A DNA stretch of 64,000 nt, taken from Pirellulales bacterium (GTDB lineage Bacteria; Planctomycetota; Planctomycetia; Pirellulales; JAICIG01). A program made the translations under genes and the position numbers. This document shows positions 1 to 9,036 of this stretch, one piece after another. The notes beneath the pieces are model-generated. The model was given only the letters and a program-made list of their open reading frames with translations, had not been told where the DNA came from and ran no database searches. The stretch lies in NCBI GenBank assembly GCA_035533075.1, contig DATLUO010000029.1:43004-107003 (forward strand). Direction: 5' to 3'. The number at the start of each line of letters is the position of its first letter. Within the stretch, counting starts at the first letter, position 1.

Positions 1-900
1 CTCTGTTGCGGCCAAGGATTCCAATGCCTGTCCCTCGCCGGAAAACCCTCGGTATAACTCGGGGCTCAATAACAGCGTCAGGCGGCCCGTCGGAAATCGC
101 AGATCCCAAGCACTTACTCCTGTTTCGTCGCTGGCGTAAATCTCCGCCGAGTCAGCCAGTTGAGCGACGCTTTCAAGGACGCGCAGTCGCGCCGCCGCCA
201 TGACTCGCACGCCGTCCTTGGCCTCTCGCAAACTGAGTCTCAAGCCGCTGCCCGACTTGACGACCCAGGCGGGCGCGCTCTTGGCTGCATCGCGAGCGAG
301 CGAGCGCAAGAATCGCAACAGGTCGCTACCGCTGACCGTAAACTTCGGCTGCATCCGTGGTAGGTAGGCCGTGGTTTCGCAAAAGGACTTGATCCATCGC
401 AACGGCAGCTTGACCTTCTTCTCAACGACGCGCGACTCGTCGACGTGCAGCGACAGCTCTTCGGCTCCGACGCTGATTCTGGCATCGCGCGACGACCGGA
501 GCCGCGTCAGGCCGCGGCGCATCTCGTTGTTGAAATCTACGTTGGTCGTCCCGCGTCCAGCAATCGGGCGATCGAAACTCTCATCGGCAAAGTCGGCCCG
601 CACGTACGCCCCACAGCAAGCGCTAAAGCCCTCGAATCGCAAGACGTGGTCGTTGCAGGTCACTACGGGATCCAGGAGTCCGGGGCGCGGCAAGAAAAAG
701 TGCGTGCGAACCACCTCTGCAACCGTCAACAAGGCGGCCGAGACGACTCGCGGTTGCGCGATCTTGGCGTCGAAAAAGCAAGGGTGCTTTTCCGGGCCGC
801 CAAACGTCGCAAGACGCAACCCGAGCGACTGGGCTTGCTGCTCCGCACAACTGCCGCCGCGATACAGATAGCGGAAGTCAATCGCAAGACCGGCGGACAT
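1..900 (-). CDS. SWIM zinc-finger family protein, N-terminal part (runs off left edge)
   Basis: An open frame of 300 codons runs from ATG at 900 to the window edge with no stop. A GGGAG motif lies 8 nt upstream of the ATG, which supports the start. The N-terminal 300 residues resemble, from memory, the region that precedes the SWIM zinc finger (CxCx(n)CxH) in a widespread family of bacterial SWIM proteins. Family-like segments are FEGFSACCGAYVR, GRGTTNVDFN, VEKKVKLPLRWIK and GFSGEGQALESLA. The zinc finger itself would lie beyond the window and was not seen, so the family call rests on the N-terminal segment only. These proteins are thought to bind nucleic acid or protein, but their role is not established. 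Confidence 0.6.
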   Translation of the reverse strand, partial: MSAGLAIDFRYLYRGGSCAEQQAQSLGLRLATFGGPEKHPCFFDAKIAQPRVVSAALLTVAEVVRTHFFLPRPGLLDPVVTCNDHVLRFEGFSACCGAYVRADFADESFDRPIAGRGTTNVDFNNEMRRGLTRLRSSRDARISVGAEELSLHVDESRVVEKKVKLPLRWIKSFCETTAYLPRMQPKFTVSGSDLLRFLRSLARDAAKSAPAWVVKSGSGLRLSLREAKDGVRVMAAARLRVLESVAQLADSAEIYASDETGVSAWDLRFPTGRLTLLLSPELYRGFSGEGQALESLAATE

Positions 901-1418
901 GGAGAGGTCTCCCGTAACGGTGCTAGTCAAGTTGCTTCAAGCGAGCTCGACCCGCGCGAGCTAGCTCGCCAAGTCCACCGTTCGTAGCCCAGCGGTCTCG
1001 CCCGCTTCCCGTAGAATCGCAGGAACTGTGCGCTGAAATCATGATGCCGCTCTGGTGACGACGTGCGTATCGAGCCATGTTGCGTTGCCCTGAACCAGCC
1101 TATTTTGGACCTCGGCGATGCGGGAATCAAGCGGCCGCGTGCTGGCTTCGACATTCCGCCCACGCGGCCGCTGTACTGATCGCCGAAGCCATCAATCGGG
1201 CGTGGGCTCAGCGTCTTTCGCCACCAAAGGCCGCGACGTCGAAGCGGCCTTATCGACTTCGCCGAACAGGACTAGCAGCCATCCTTGATCGGGCCAAAGC
1301 ACCGGATTGGTCGGATTGAGGTCGACTGCCGATTCTAAACGGTTTCCGAATCGAACGCTCATAATCAGTCCCTAAATTGACCTACTTCCACTCGTTTTTC
1401 GCGGTGACTCGCCCTGGC
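901..1418. other. Intergenic region between the divergent SWIM gene and ptx operon
   Basis: The roughly 520 bases between the two divergent genes hold no convincing large gene. Several overlapping frames are open for 60-80 codons on both strands but none resembles a family. One short minus-strand frame with a ribosome site is listed separately. The ptx promoter should lie here, but no clear Pho-box repeat or sigma-70 pair was recognised. Confidence 0.4.
1192..1362 (-). CDS. Possible small protein, 56 aa, unknown
   Basis: ATG at 1362 is preceded by AGGGA about 7 nt upstream on the minus strand, and the frame is open for 56 codons. The product begins MSVRFGNRLESAVDLNPTNP and is mildly acidic, with no membrane segment and no recognised motif. 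It could be a small gene, the surviving start of a deleted larger gene, or chance. It lies between the SWIM gene and the ptx operon and is transcribed toward the former. Confidence 0.25.
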   Translation of the reverse strand: MSVRFGNRLESAVDLNPTNPVLWPDQGWLLVLFGEVDKAASTSRPLVAKDAEPTPD

Positions 1419-2246
1419 ATGCTTGAAATCAAGGATCTTAGCGTTGCCTATCCTAATGCGGGCACGGTGCTCTCGTCAGTTTCGCTGACAGTGCGCCGAG
1501 GCGAGCTGTTGGTGCTGCTCGGCAGGTCGGGGGCGGGAAAGTCGTCGCTGCTCAGGGCGATCAACTATCTGGTCCGGCCGTCGGCCGGCTCGATCACGGT
1601 GGCAGGCATCGGCAGACTCGGCGACCGGCGTTCATTGGCCGTGCATCGCCGGCAGACCGGCATGGTCTTTCAGCAGCACCAGCTCATCTTGCGCCTGACG
1701 GCGCTCGATAATGTTCTGCTCGGCTGCGTCGGCCGCTACCCGGCCTGGCACATCGGGCTGCCGTTCTCGCGGACCGACGTCGAATTGGCATACGATTGCC
1801 TCGAGCGCGTTGGGCTGGCCCATCAGGCCCTGCGCCGCGCCGATGAACTGAGCGGCGGCCAGCGCCAGCGAGTCGGCATTGCTCGGGCGTTGGCGCAGCA
1901 GCCGCGGTTGTTGCTGGTCGACGAACCCGTGGCCAGCCTCGATCCGCAAACCGCCGACCAAATCATGGCGCTCTTGCAGGAGATACAGCGAGCCCAACGA
2001 CTGACGGCGATCGTCAGTCTGCACCAGCTCGAACTGGCCCGCCGCTACGCCGAGCGCATCGTGGGACTCGCATCGGGCCGCATCGTGTTCGACGGGACGG
2101 CCGGCGATTTGTCGAGCGACGACCTGACGCGAATCTATCGGACCGTGCCCGTGAGTGCCGATGACTTGACGGCCTCGCCACCATCCGTCGGCACGTCGAA
2201 AACCGTCGAAAGCTTCGAACACGAAATGCTGGTGCAAGATGATTAG
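1419..2246 (+). CDS. ptxA: Phosphite/phosphonate ABC transporter ATP-binding protein
   Basis: ATPase of a PhnC/PtxA-type importer, predicted to drive uptake of phosphite or phosphonates at the inner membrane. The Walker A motif GRSGAGKSS lies near residue 35, the signature LSGGQRQRVGIARAL near residue 146 and Walker B LLLVDEP near residue 167. ATG 1419 (MLEIKDLSV) matches the usual family start; a TTG at 1377 in the same frame would add 14 residues. The gene overlaps the next by 8 nt and is first in a four-gene operon ending in a phosphite-dehydrogenase-like gene, which favours phosphite over phosphonate as substrate. PhnC of a pure phosphonate system cannot be told apart by this subunit alone. 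Confidence 0.85.
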   Translation: MLEIKDLSVAYPNAGTVLSSVSLTVRRGELLVLLGRSGAGKSSLLRAINYLVRPSAGSITVAGIGRLGDRRSLAVHRRQTGMVFQQHQLILRLTALDNVLLGCVGRYPAWHIGLPFSRTDVELAYDCLERVGLAHQALRRADELSGGQRQRVGIARALAQQPRLLLVDEPVASLDPQTADQIMALLQEIQRAQRLTAIVSLHQLELARRYAERIVGLASGRIVFDGTAGDLSSDDLTRIYRTVPVSADDLTASPPSVGTSKTVESFEHEMLVQDD

Positions 2247-3111
2247 TCGAGCGGCATGTACGTTTCTGGCGGCCGTGCTGTTTGCCGGGTGCGGCCAACA
2301 GAGGCCTGTGCCGGCCGGAGGACGCAATCCCGATGTACTCAAAGTGGCGTTGTTGCCCGATGAATCGCCAGCGACGATCATCAAAGACAACGAAGCCCTG
2401 AAGGAATATCTCAAGCAGCGGCTCGACAAGCAGGTCGAGCTGGTCGTGACCACCGACTATTCGACCATGATCGAGGCCACGCGGCACGGGCGAATCGACG
2501 TGGCCTACTTCGGGCCGTTGTCGTATTGCCTTTGCAAGAGCAAGTGCGACATCGAACCGTTCGCGGCCAAGCTGCAGCAAGGATCGACAACCTACCAATC
2601 GGTGATCGTGGCCAACGCGGGCGAAGCGATCGAATCGCTGGCCGGCATCAAGGGCCGCACGATGGCCTACGGAGACAAGGCGTCGACCTCCAGCCACTTG
2701 ATTCCCAAGTCGATGCTGGCCGCCGAGGGCCTGCTGGCGGGCCGCGATTATGAGGAAGTCTTCGTCGGCAACCACGACGCGGTGTTGATGAACGTGGCCC
2801 GCGGCAATGCCCCAGCCGGCGGCCTGAGCAAGCCGATCTACGACTCGCTCATCGAGCGCCGCGTCGTCGAGCCGGACCAGGTAAAGCTCCTCGCGGAGTC
2901 AAAACCCTTTCCACAATATCCGTGGGTGATGCAGGCCGACCTGGCCGCCGACCTGAAGCAGCGGATCAAGCAAGCGTTCTACGATCTTCACGAGCCGAAA
3001 GTGCTGGAGCCGCTCAAGGCCGAAGGGTTCGCTCCCGTCACCGACGCCGACTACGACTCGATTCGCGAGCTGGCCAAAGTATTGAATCTCGATCTCTCGA
3101 AGCCGCTGTAG
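2239..3111 (+). CDS. ptxB: Phosphite/phosphonate-binding lipoprotein
   Basis: Periplasmic substrate-binding component of the PhnD/PtxB type, 290 aa. The N-terminus MISRAACTFLAAVLFAGCGQ is a lipoprotein signal with an AGC lipobox, so the mature protein should be anchored at Cys18. The body has the family layout: LPDESPATIIKDNE near the start, YSTMIEATRHGRIDVAYFGPL, and DKASTSSHLIPKSML in the binding cleft. It starts inside the end of ptxA and ends directly against the permease start. Its place in an operon with a phosphite-dehydrogenase-like enzyme suggests phosphite as ligand; this is inference. Confidence 0.85.
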   Translation: MISRAACTFLAAVLFAGCGQQRPVPAGGRNPDVLKVALLPDESPATIIKDNEALKEYLKQRLDKQVELVVTTDYSTMIEATRHGRIDVAYFGPLSYCLCKSKCDIEPFAAKLQQGSTTYQSVIVANAGEAIESLAGIKGRTMAYGDKASTSSHLIPKSMLAAEGLLAGRDYEEVFVGNHDAVLMNVARGNAPAGGLSKPIYDSLIERRVVEPDQVKLLAESKPFPQYPWVMQADLAADLKQRIKQAFYDLHEPKVLEPLKAEGFAPVTDADYDSIRELAKVLNLDLSKPL

Positions 3112-3927
3112 ATGAACGCCCACGCGATCCCTTCAATTACCCGCGACACCGTTCTCGAGCGTTACCGGCAGCGTTGGCTGCGCACGGCCATTGCCGGCGC
3201 GGCGACGACGCTGGTGGTCGTCGCTTCGGCCTGGCACTCGGGGCTGTTCGATTTGCGCCGCATCGCCGAGGGCGTGCCCAGCACCGCGAAGCTGCTGGGC
3301 GAAATGTGGCCGCCTGATTTCAGCCATGCCCCAAGCTGGATCAAACCGCTGGCCGACACGCTGACCATGAGCATTTCGGGCACGCTGTTGTCGGTGGTGC
3401 TTTCCGTTCCCTTGGCGCTGCTCGCCGCCCGCAACACCACGCCGCACCCGGCCGCTTACGTCGCCGCTCGGGGCGTGTTGAACCTGTTGCGTGCGGTGCC
3501 GGAACTGATTTTGGGCATCGTGCTGGTGGCGGCCGTCGGATTTGGCGTGTTGCCCGGCGTGCTGGCGTTGGGCCTGCACTCGGTGGGCATGGTCGGCAAG
3601 TTCTATGCGGAGGCGTTGGAGCAGGTCGATCCGGGGCCGGTCGAGGCGCTTCGCTCCGTGGGCGCCGGCCCGCTGCAAGTAATCTGGTACGGCATGCTGC
3701 CGCAGATCATGCCGCTGTTGGCAGGCGTCACCATCTACCGCTGGGAATACCACTTCCGCGCCTCGACGGTGATGGGCATGGTGGGAGCGGGCGGCATCGG
3801 TTTTGAGCTGATCGGTTCGTTGCGGATCATGCAATACCGCGAGGTCTCGGCCATTTTGCTCGTCGTGCTGGTGATGGTGGTGGCGATCGACATGATGAGC
3901 AGTGCTCTGCGGCGGCAGTTGAAATGA
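3112..3927 (+). CDS. ptxC: Phosphite/phosphonate ABC transporter permease
   Basis: Integral membrane permease of the PhnE/PtxC family, 271 aa. It has a first membrane helix near residues 24-45 and a binding-protein-dependent permease core starting at LADTLTMSISGTLLS. The EAA-type cytoplasmic loop that docks the ATPase is visible as EALRSVGAGPLQVIWYGMLP. The start codon follows the ptxB stop with no gap, and its TGA overlaps the ptxD ATG (ATGA), so translation is probably coupled through the operon. Confidence 0.85.
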   Translation: MNAHAIPSITRDTVLERYRQRWLRTAIAGAATTLVVVASAWHSGLFDLRRIAEGVPSTAKLLGEMWPPDFSHAPSWIKPLADTLTMSISGTLLSVVLSVPLALLAARNTTPHPAAYVAARGVLNLLRAVPELILGIVLVAAVGFGVLPGVLALGLHSVGMVGKFYAEALEQVDPGPVEALRSVGAGPLQVIWYGMLPQIMPLLAGVTIYRWEYHFRASTVMGMVGAGGIGFELIGSLRIMQYREVSAILLVVLVMVVAIDMMSSALRRQLK

Positions 3928-4943
3928 GCGAACGGCCAGAGACCGCCTCGGCGCGGCCCAAGGTATTGGTCACGAATCGCGTGCATGCCTCAGTCATCGA
4001 GCGGCTGCAAGCCGAGTGCGACGTCGACGTGAACGAGAGCGGCCGGATTCTTGCGCCTGATGAACTGAGCCGCCGCACCGTCGACGCCACGGCGATGATG
4101 GCCTTCATGACCGACCATATCGACCGCGACTTCCTGGCGGCCTGCCCGCAGTTGCAAATCATCGCGGGTGCGTTCAAGGGTTTCGACAACATCGACGTCG
4201 CCGCCTGCACCGAGCGCGGAGTCTGGGTGACGCGCGTGGCGGACCTGCTCACCATCCCCACCGCCGAGTTGGCCATCGGCCTCGTCTTGAGCCTTTCTCG
4301 CAACATCGTCGCCGGCGACCGCCTGATGCGTGCCGGGCCGTTCCGCGGCTGGCGGCCGATTCTTTATGGCACGGGCCTGACCGGCAAATGCGTCGGCCTC
4401 TATGGCATGGGAGCCGTGGGCCAGGCCATCGCCGAACGCATGGGCGGTTTTGGCGTGCGGACCGTCTATTACGACCCGCGGCCCCTGCCGCCTGAGAAGG
4501 AAATTGCTCTGCGCCTGCGATACGTACCGTTCGACGAGCTGTTGGCCGAGAGCGATTATCTGATCGTCGCGGCTCCGCTGACCGACGACAATCTGCACGC
4601 CTTCGACGAGGCCGCGCTGGCCCGCATGAAGCCCGGCAGTTTTCTTATCAACGTCGGCCGCGGCTCGGTGGTCGACGAACAGGCCGTAGCGCGCGCCCTG
4701 CAATCGGGCGTGCTGGCCGGCTTCGCGGCCGACGTCTACGAAACGGAAGACCAGTCGCGGCCGGCAAGGCCCTCGCAAATCGAGCCGGCGTTGCTTGCGG
4801 AGATCGACCGTACCGTGCTCACGCCGCATCTCGGTTCGGCGGTCGATTCGGTCCGCGAACAAATCGAACTGGAGGCTGCCGACAACATTCTCGCGGTCAT
4901 CCGCGGCCAAGCGCCGCCCGGCGCCGTGAATCGGCCGCGGTGA
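3924..4943 (+). CDS. ptxD: Phosphite dehydrogenase (phosphonate dehydrogenase)
   Basis: D-2-hydroxyacid-dehydrogenase-fold enzyme predicted to oxidise phosphite to phosphate with NAD+. Similarity to Pseudomonas stutzeri PtxD, recalled from memory, is high across the length. Shared PtxD-type segments are MMAFM (59-63), AFKGFDN with the catalytic-type Lys85, DLLTIPTAELAIGL, GWRPILYGTGL, the Rossmann motif GMGAVG (161-166), NVGRGSVVDE with Arg246, YETED with Glu275, and TPHLGSAV with His302. Asp184 at the end of the second strand favours NAD over NADP. The GW..YGTGL and YETED stretches distinguish PtxD from ordinary glycerate or glyoxylate reductases. The gene overlaps ptxC by ATGA and ends the operon; no ptxE regulator is adjacent. 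Confidence 0.85.
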   Translation: MSERPETASARPKVLVTNRVHASVIERLQAECDVDVNESGRILAPDELSRRTVDATAMMAFMTDHIDRDFLAACPQLQIIAGAFKGFDNIDVAACTERGVWVTRVADLLTIPTAELAIGLVLSLSRNIVAGDRLMRAGPFRGWRPILYGTGLTGKCVGLYGMGAVGQAIAERMGGFGVRTVYYDPRPLPPEKEIALRLRYVPFDELLAESDYLIVAAPLTDDNLHAFDEAALARMKPGSFLINVGRGSVVDEQAVARALQSGVLAGFAADVYETEDQSRPARPSQIEPALLAEIDRTVLTPHLGSAVDSVREQIELEAADNILAVIRGQAPPGAVNRPR

Positions 4944-4969
4944 ACCACGAATGTGGAGGGAGACGAACG

Positions 4970-5992
4970 CTAAAACGTCGCCAGCGGATTGACGGGCGAG
5001 CCTGTCGCTCCCTCGACGGTCAGCGGAGCAACGGTCAACAGGAACGACCACCGCTTACGAGCATGGGCCTCTTGGCTCAACTGCTTGAAGTCGCAGTTGT
5101 CGAGAATCGGCATACCCATCGCGACGATGCACACCCAATGGACCGGCTGCGGGAAGGCTTCGACGCCCGACGGAAGGACGTCCAGCGCCAGATCGCTGCC
5201 CACGAGGGCCACGTCGCGTTGCTTGAGCCAAGGCAGGCAGGAGGCATGTAAGCCGGCCGAGCCTTTCATCACGTCCCACGGTCCCTCGACTTCGCGCCGC
5301 GCCCAGCGCCCGGTATGGATCAGCACCGCGTCGCCGCTTTCGACCTTGACACCCGACTTTTTCTCCCATGCTTCCAGGTCTTCCGGATAGATGGCCCGTT
5401 TCCCGTCAAGGTAACGCACACCGAGGTGACGCGGCATATCCATCAGCACCGCCCGGGTAAGAATTCCGCTTTTGAAATTCTCCACGCCGAGCTTGCCGGC
5501 GCCCTTGACGGTCAGCACATCTTGGGAGAATCCGTTATACATCCGGCCCTTGTAGATCAGATGACACAGACCGTCGAGATGCGTCTGTGCAAAGCCGTGA
5601 TAGCGCACTGCGAATTCGTCTCCGGCGTAAGCGATCTCGTCGCCCGGCTTCGGCAACGCTACGATCTTGTGTTCGAACGCAGGCGAGCCGTCCGCCTCTT
5701 CTTTGATCGCGGCCCGCGCAAGAGAAACGGTGACGCCGTCGCGCACCAAGGCGACGGCTGCCTTCTGCTTTGCCGGAGTGATGAGATTCAGCGTGCCGCG
5801 CTGGTCTTCCTGGCCCCACCGCCCCCAGTTTGAGAGCGAGGTCATCATCGCGTCGATGTCAGCCTTCGTGAGATCTTTCTTGACGCTTGTTTGGGCCGGC
5901 CCATCGGCGCAGCCCGGCCGCGCCAACGAAACCGCAAGGAAACTGGCCGAGGCCAGGATAATCCAATCGAGGCAAGTGTGTTGACGACTCAT
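4970..5992 (-). CDS. Secreted cyclase-family hydrolase (kynurenine formamidase-like fold)
   Basis: A 340-aa protein of the cyclase/kynurenine-formamidase superfamily. An N-terminal hydrophobic stretch (residues 9-28) looks like a signal peptide. WGRWGQEDQRGTLNLITPAK is typical of the extended branch of the family, and QTHLDGLCH carries the metal-binding H-x-D-x(3)-H pattern near residue 136. Members hydrolyse cyclic or formyl amides, and many are uncharacterised, so the substrate is unknown. It converges on the ptx operon with only 26 nt between stops and is transcribed away from the DUF1501 remnant. Confidence 0.75.
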   Translation of the reverse strand: MSRQHTCLDWIILASASFLAVSLARPGCADGPAQTSVKKDLTKADIDAMMTSLSNWGRWGQEDQRGTLNLITPAKQKAAVALVRDGVTVSLARAAIKEEADGSPAFEHKIVALPKPGDEIAYAGDEFAVRYHGFAQTHLDGLCHLIYKGRMYNGFSQDVLTVKGAGKLGVENFKSGILTRAVLMDMPRHLGVRYLDGKRAIYPEDLEAWEKKSGVKVESGDAVLIHTGRWARREVEGPWDVMKGSAGLHASCLPWLKQRDVALVGSDLALDVLPSGVEAFPQPVHWVCIVAMGMPILDNCDFKQLSQEAHARKRWSFLLTVAPLTVEGATGSPVNPLATF

Positions 5993-6069
5993 GGCAGTTC
6001 TCCGCGACGAGAGATGTTGTAAAATGACCCGTTAAGCCCGTAAGTTGACATCTTCACTTGCCCAACATC

Positions 6070-6660
6070 ATGTTTCAACCTCATCATCTCGCTGATTTAG
6101 CCGCTCGCATGCACGGCGACAAGGGCGTCACCCGGCGGGATGTTCTGCGGTTGGGTATCGCCCAACCACGCCGTTTCGATGGCGTTGTCGGGCTTGCGAG
6201 AGTCGCTCCCCGCCATCGAAGCCGACGGAAATGACCCGCGGCATCAGCCCTATCTCGGCTCGGTGCTGGAATACCTTTCTGCCCGAAGCTCGACCAGATT
6301 TTGCCGGCGTTTCTTGACGACATGGAATCGCGCGGCATGTTAGACGAAACGCTGGTGCTCGTGATCAGCGAGCATGGCCGGACGCCAACGATTGCGAACA
6401 CGCCCGGCGGCGGCCGTGAACACTGGGCCGGTGCGTACTGGGGCATGTTCTTCGGCGCCGGAATCAAAACCGGGCAAGTGATCGGAGCGAGCGACCGGCA
6501 GGGAGCGTATGCCGTGATCCGCCCGACGCATCCCAACGATATTCTGGCGACCGTGTATCATCTGATGGGCTTCGACCCGGTGGAGACTGCGATTCCCGAC
6601 CGCGCCGGCCGGCCGGTCCGTTTGACGGAGGGGAATGTTGTGCGCGAATTGTTGGCCTAG
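6070..6660 (+). pseudogene. DUF1501 protein remnant (internal deletion and frameshift)
   Basis: DUF1501 proteins are twin-arginine secreted sulfatase-like proteins of planctomycetes, normally over 400 aa. Here ATG 6070 begins a normal-looking start with the twin-arginine segment TRRDVLRLG at codons 22-30, but this frame stops after about 54 codons. The C-terminal part is open in another frame: PKLDQILPAFLDDMESRG leads into 119 codons from 6301 to 6660 ending VVRELLA, with the family segments SEHGRTPTIANTPGGGREHW and HPNDILATVYHLMG. A further piece (SMALSGLRESLPAIEADG) lies in a third frame. Most of the central domain is gone. No DUF1549 partner gene is nearby. Confidence 0.8.
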
Positions 6661-6666
6661 TGCGGG

Positions 6667-7761
6667 TCAGCCAATCGCTTTTCGCAACGCTGGGACAACC
6701 TCACCGGCGAACAATTCCAGACTACGGATCCAGCGGTCGCGGTCGTCCCAGTCGTGGGCGGTCAGAACCAGATCGCCGAAGGGGCCGATCTTCTCGCGCA
6801 ATTCCAAAAGTTGGCGCGTGACATGCTCGGGGTCGCCGGCGATCACCACCTCTTCCATGAAGTAGTCGAGCGTGCAGTCGGCCTCGGCCTGCCGGTCGTC
6901 GCGTTTCCACATGGCGACTCCCCGCGGGTTCGTCGCTTTGGTCAGGTCGAGAATATACTGAATACACGAGCCGAGCGAATTGCTCTTGGCCAGACGCCGC
7001 GCCTCAGCGGTCGAGTCGGCAACGAATACGTTGCGGGCGATGGCCCAGTCAGAGGGCTGTGCATGGCGGCCGGCCGCCGTTGCGGCTTGGGCGTACGTCT
7101 GCCATTGATCTTTGAGTGCGCCCGCGTGAAGCAGATGGTGGCTGATGAACCGGAAGCCCCGCTCGGCCGCTTTCGCCAGGCCGGCCGAGGCGCGGCTGAT
7201 GCTGGGAACATAGATCGGCGGATGCGGCCGCTGCAGTGGCTGATGCAGGTGCCCCACGCCGAAGTCGAGGTGCAGGTGGTCCTTCATTTTCACCTGCCAG
7301 AAGCGGCCTGTCATCTCGATCGGCACTTTGCCTTCCCACAGCTTGAGAATCATGTCGATCGACTCCGCGACCCGAGCGCCGGTATCACTCGGTTGTGCGC
7401 CGAAGACCTCCATGTCGGTCGGGATGGCGCCGGGGCCGAAACAGACGTTGAGCCGGCCGTGCGACAAATGGTCCAAAAACGCCAGCCGCCCGGCCACGTG
7501 GGCCGGATGATGATATTGCAAGCAGACCGGGGCCGGACCGACGCGGATGCGCCGTGTCAGGCCGAGCACCTTCGCCAGGAAGATTTCGGGCATGACGATG
7601 TTCTCGACGCTCGACGAATGGTGCTCGCCGACCCAGAAATCGTCGAAGCCCAGTTCTTCGCACTTCACCGCGAGCTCGAGGTCTTCGTCGATGCACTGAG
7701 CCAACGGCTTGGCCGGATCGTGGATCGGCATCACGAACATTCCCAGCCGCAAAGCATTCAT
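6667..7761 (-). CDS. LLM class flavin-dependent oxidoreductase
   Basis: Bacterial luciferase-like monooxygenase, 364 aa, a TIM-barrel flavin enzyme. The start MNALRLGMFVMPIHDP, the segment GFDDFWVGEHH near residue 38, HPAHVAGRLAFLDHLSHGR and the HPPIYVPSISRASAGLAKAAERG substrate-side loop are family typical. The substrate cannot be inferred. Its ATG overlaps the stop of the upstream dehydrogenase gene (ATGA at 7761-7758), so the two form one transcript. Confidence 0.85.
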   Translation of the reverse strand: MNALRLGMFVMPIHDPAKPLAQCIDEDLELAVKCEELGFDDFWVGEHHSSSVENIVMPEIFLAKVLGLTRRIRVGPAPVCLQYHHPAHVAGRLAFLDHLSHGRLNVCFGPGAIPTDMEVFGAQPSDTGARVAESIDMILKLWEGKVPIEMTGRFWQVKMKDHLHLDFGVGHLHQPLQRPHPPIYVPSISRASAGLAKAAERGFRFISHHLLHAGALKDQWQTYAQAATAAGRHAQPSDWAIARNVFVADSTAEARRLAKSNSLGSCIQYILDLTKATNPRGVAMWKRDDRQAEADCTLDYFMEEVVIAGDPEHVTRQLLELREKIGPFGDLVLTAHDWDDRDRWIRSLELFAGEVVPALRKAIG

Positions 7762-8825
7762 GTGGCGTCTCGTTGTTCAAGGAACCCGTCGACGTCGACG
7801 CCCAGCCGCTCCCCGTGCAGTCGTAACGCTTTGAGCGTCGCGGGATCGACCGGAATGCCGTCGCGCCGGCGCTTGCGCATCGTGCGGAATTCGAGTTCGC
7901 CGGGCACCAGCACTTCGGTAAAGCCCGGCGCAGGGGGCGATGACTTGATGTAGGCGATCGTTTCGTCCACCAGCCGGCGGAATTCCGCCAGCGGACAAAA
8001 CGCGGAAGGATCGATGACCACGAAGCAGACGCCGTTGCCTGTGACCGTGGTGTCTTGCGAGCGGATGCCGGCCAGCGCGCCGCCCAGCAACTCGACCAGG
8101 AGGCTCAGGGCAAATCCCTTATGCCCGGCGGGGCCGCCAAGCGGCAGAAGGCCGCCGCGCGGCGGACCATAGAACTGATTGGGGTCGTTGGTCGGTTGGC
8201 CCTGGGCATCGACGATCCAGCCGTCGGGCAGCGGTTTGCCCTCGTTGCGGTAAAAGCGAATCTTGCCCTCCGGAGCGATCGACGTTGCAAAGTCGGCAAC
8301 GACCGGGTCGCCGCCGGTGGGTACCGCATAGGCGATGGGATTCGTAGCCAAACGTCCCTCGCGCCCGCCCCAGGGGAGCACGAAGTGCCCGTGCAAGGGC
8401 GAGTTGCAGGTTGCCAGCGCGACGTAGCCCTGATCCGCCGCAAGCTGCACCCAGGCTCCCAGCCGGCCGACATGATTGCAGCGGCGCGTGATTACGCAGG
8501 CGGCGCGTTGCCCGCGGGCGATTTCGACGGCGACGCGAACGGCCTGTTCCGCGCCGACGGCACCGAATCCGTGGCCGCAATCGACGACCGCGGTCGAGCC
8601 TCCCGTGTGTTCAACCGCCTGCGGCGCGTCGGGAAGGATCGTCCCTTCGGCCATCGCCTCGAGATACTCAGGAATGCGCAGTACGCCGTGCGAGTCGTGG
8701 CCCATCAAGCTACTGGCGATCAGCGAGACAATCGCCGTCCGTGCCTCACGATGGCCGGCCCCGGCCGCCGTTATCAAGGCGACGCCGAGCTGCGATACGG
8801 ATTGACTTGGATAGAGGCGATTCAT
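7758..8825 (-). CDS. Ldh-family NAD(P)-dependent dehydrogenase (malate/lactate/ureidoglycolate type)
   Basis: A 355-aa member of the type-2 malate/L-lactate dehydrogenase family. MGHDSHGVLRIPEYL holds the conserved family histidine near residue 41. CNHVGRLGAWVQLAADQG and LATNPIAYAVPTGGDPVVADFATS form the nucleotide-binding half, and GGPAGHKGFALSLLVELLGGALAG is also conserved. ATG 8825 (MNRLYPSQSV) is chosen because the family begins near this point; a TTG at 8915 would add 30 residues with no family likeness. It is first of a two-gene operon with the luciferase-like enzyme. The substrate is a 2-hydroxy acid, otherwise undetermined. Confidence 0.85.
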   Translation of the reverse strand: MNRLYPSQSVSQLGVALITAAGAGHREARTAIVSLIASSLMGHDSHGVLRIPEYLEAMAEGTILPDAPQAVEHTGGSTAVVDCGHGFGAVGAEQAVRVAVEIARGQRAACVITRRCNHVGRLGAWVQLAADQGYVALATCNSPLHGHFVLPWGGREGRLATNPIAYAVPTGGDPVVADFATSIAPEGKIRFYRNEGKPLPDGWIVDAQGQPTNDPNQFYGPPRGGLLPLGGPAGHKGFALSLLVELLGGALAGIRSQDTTVTGNGVCFVVIDPSAFCPLAEFRRLVDETIAYIKSSPPAPGFTEVLVPGELEFRTMRKRRRDGIPVDPATLKALRLHGERLGVDVDGFLEQRDAT

Positions 8826-9036
8826 CAGCACTGCGACGGCCGGTCGTCGGTAATTTTTGATCGGACTGCATTGTATTGAATTCCGCTCGGCCCGCCATAC
8901 AAACGGCGACGGCAACGATGGTTGGCGCGCGGAGGTGGCGTCGACCTCGTCGTCTCACAGCGGCTGCCCAGGAAAACGGAACTTGAACCGGTTACAATAG
9001 GCCGTGAATAACCCGCGTCATCATGAACCATTGCCC

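Noticed and set aside
371..987. Two plus-strand frames of 166 and 180 codons
   Set aside because: They are the complement of the minus-strand SWIM-type gene, which has a ribosome site and family segments.
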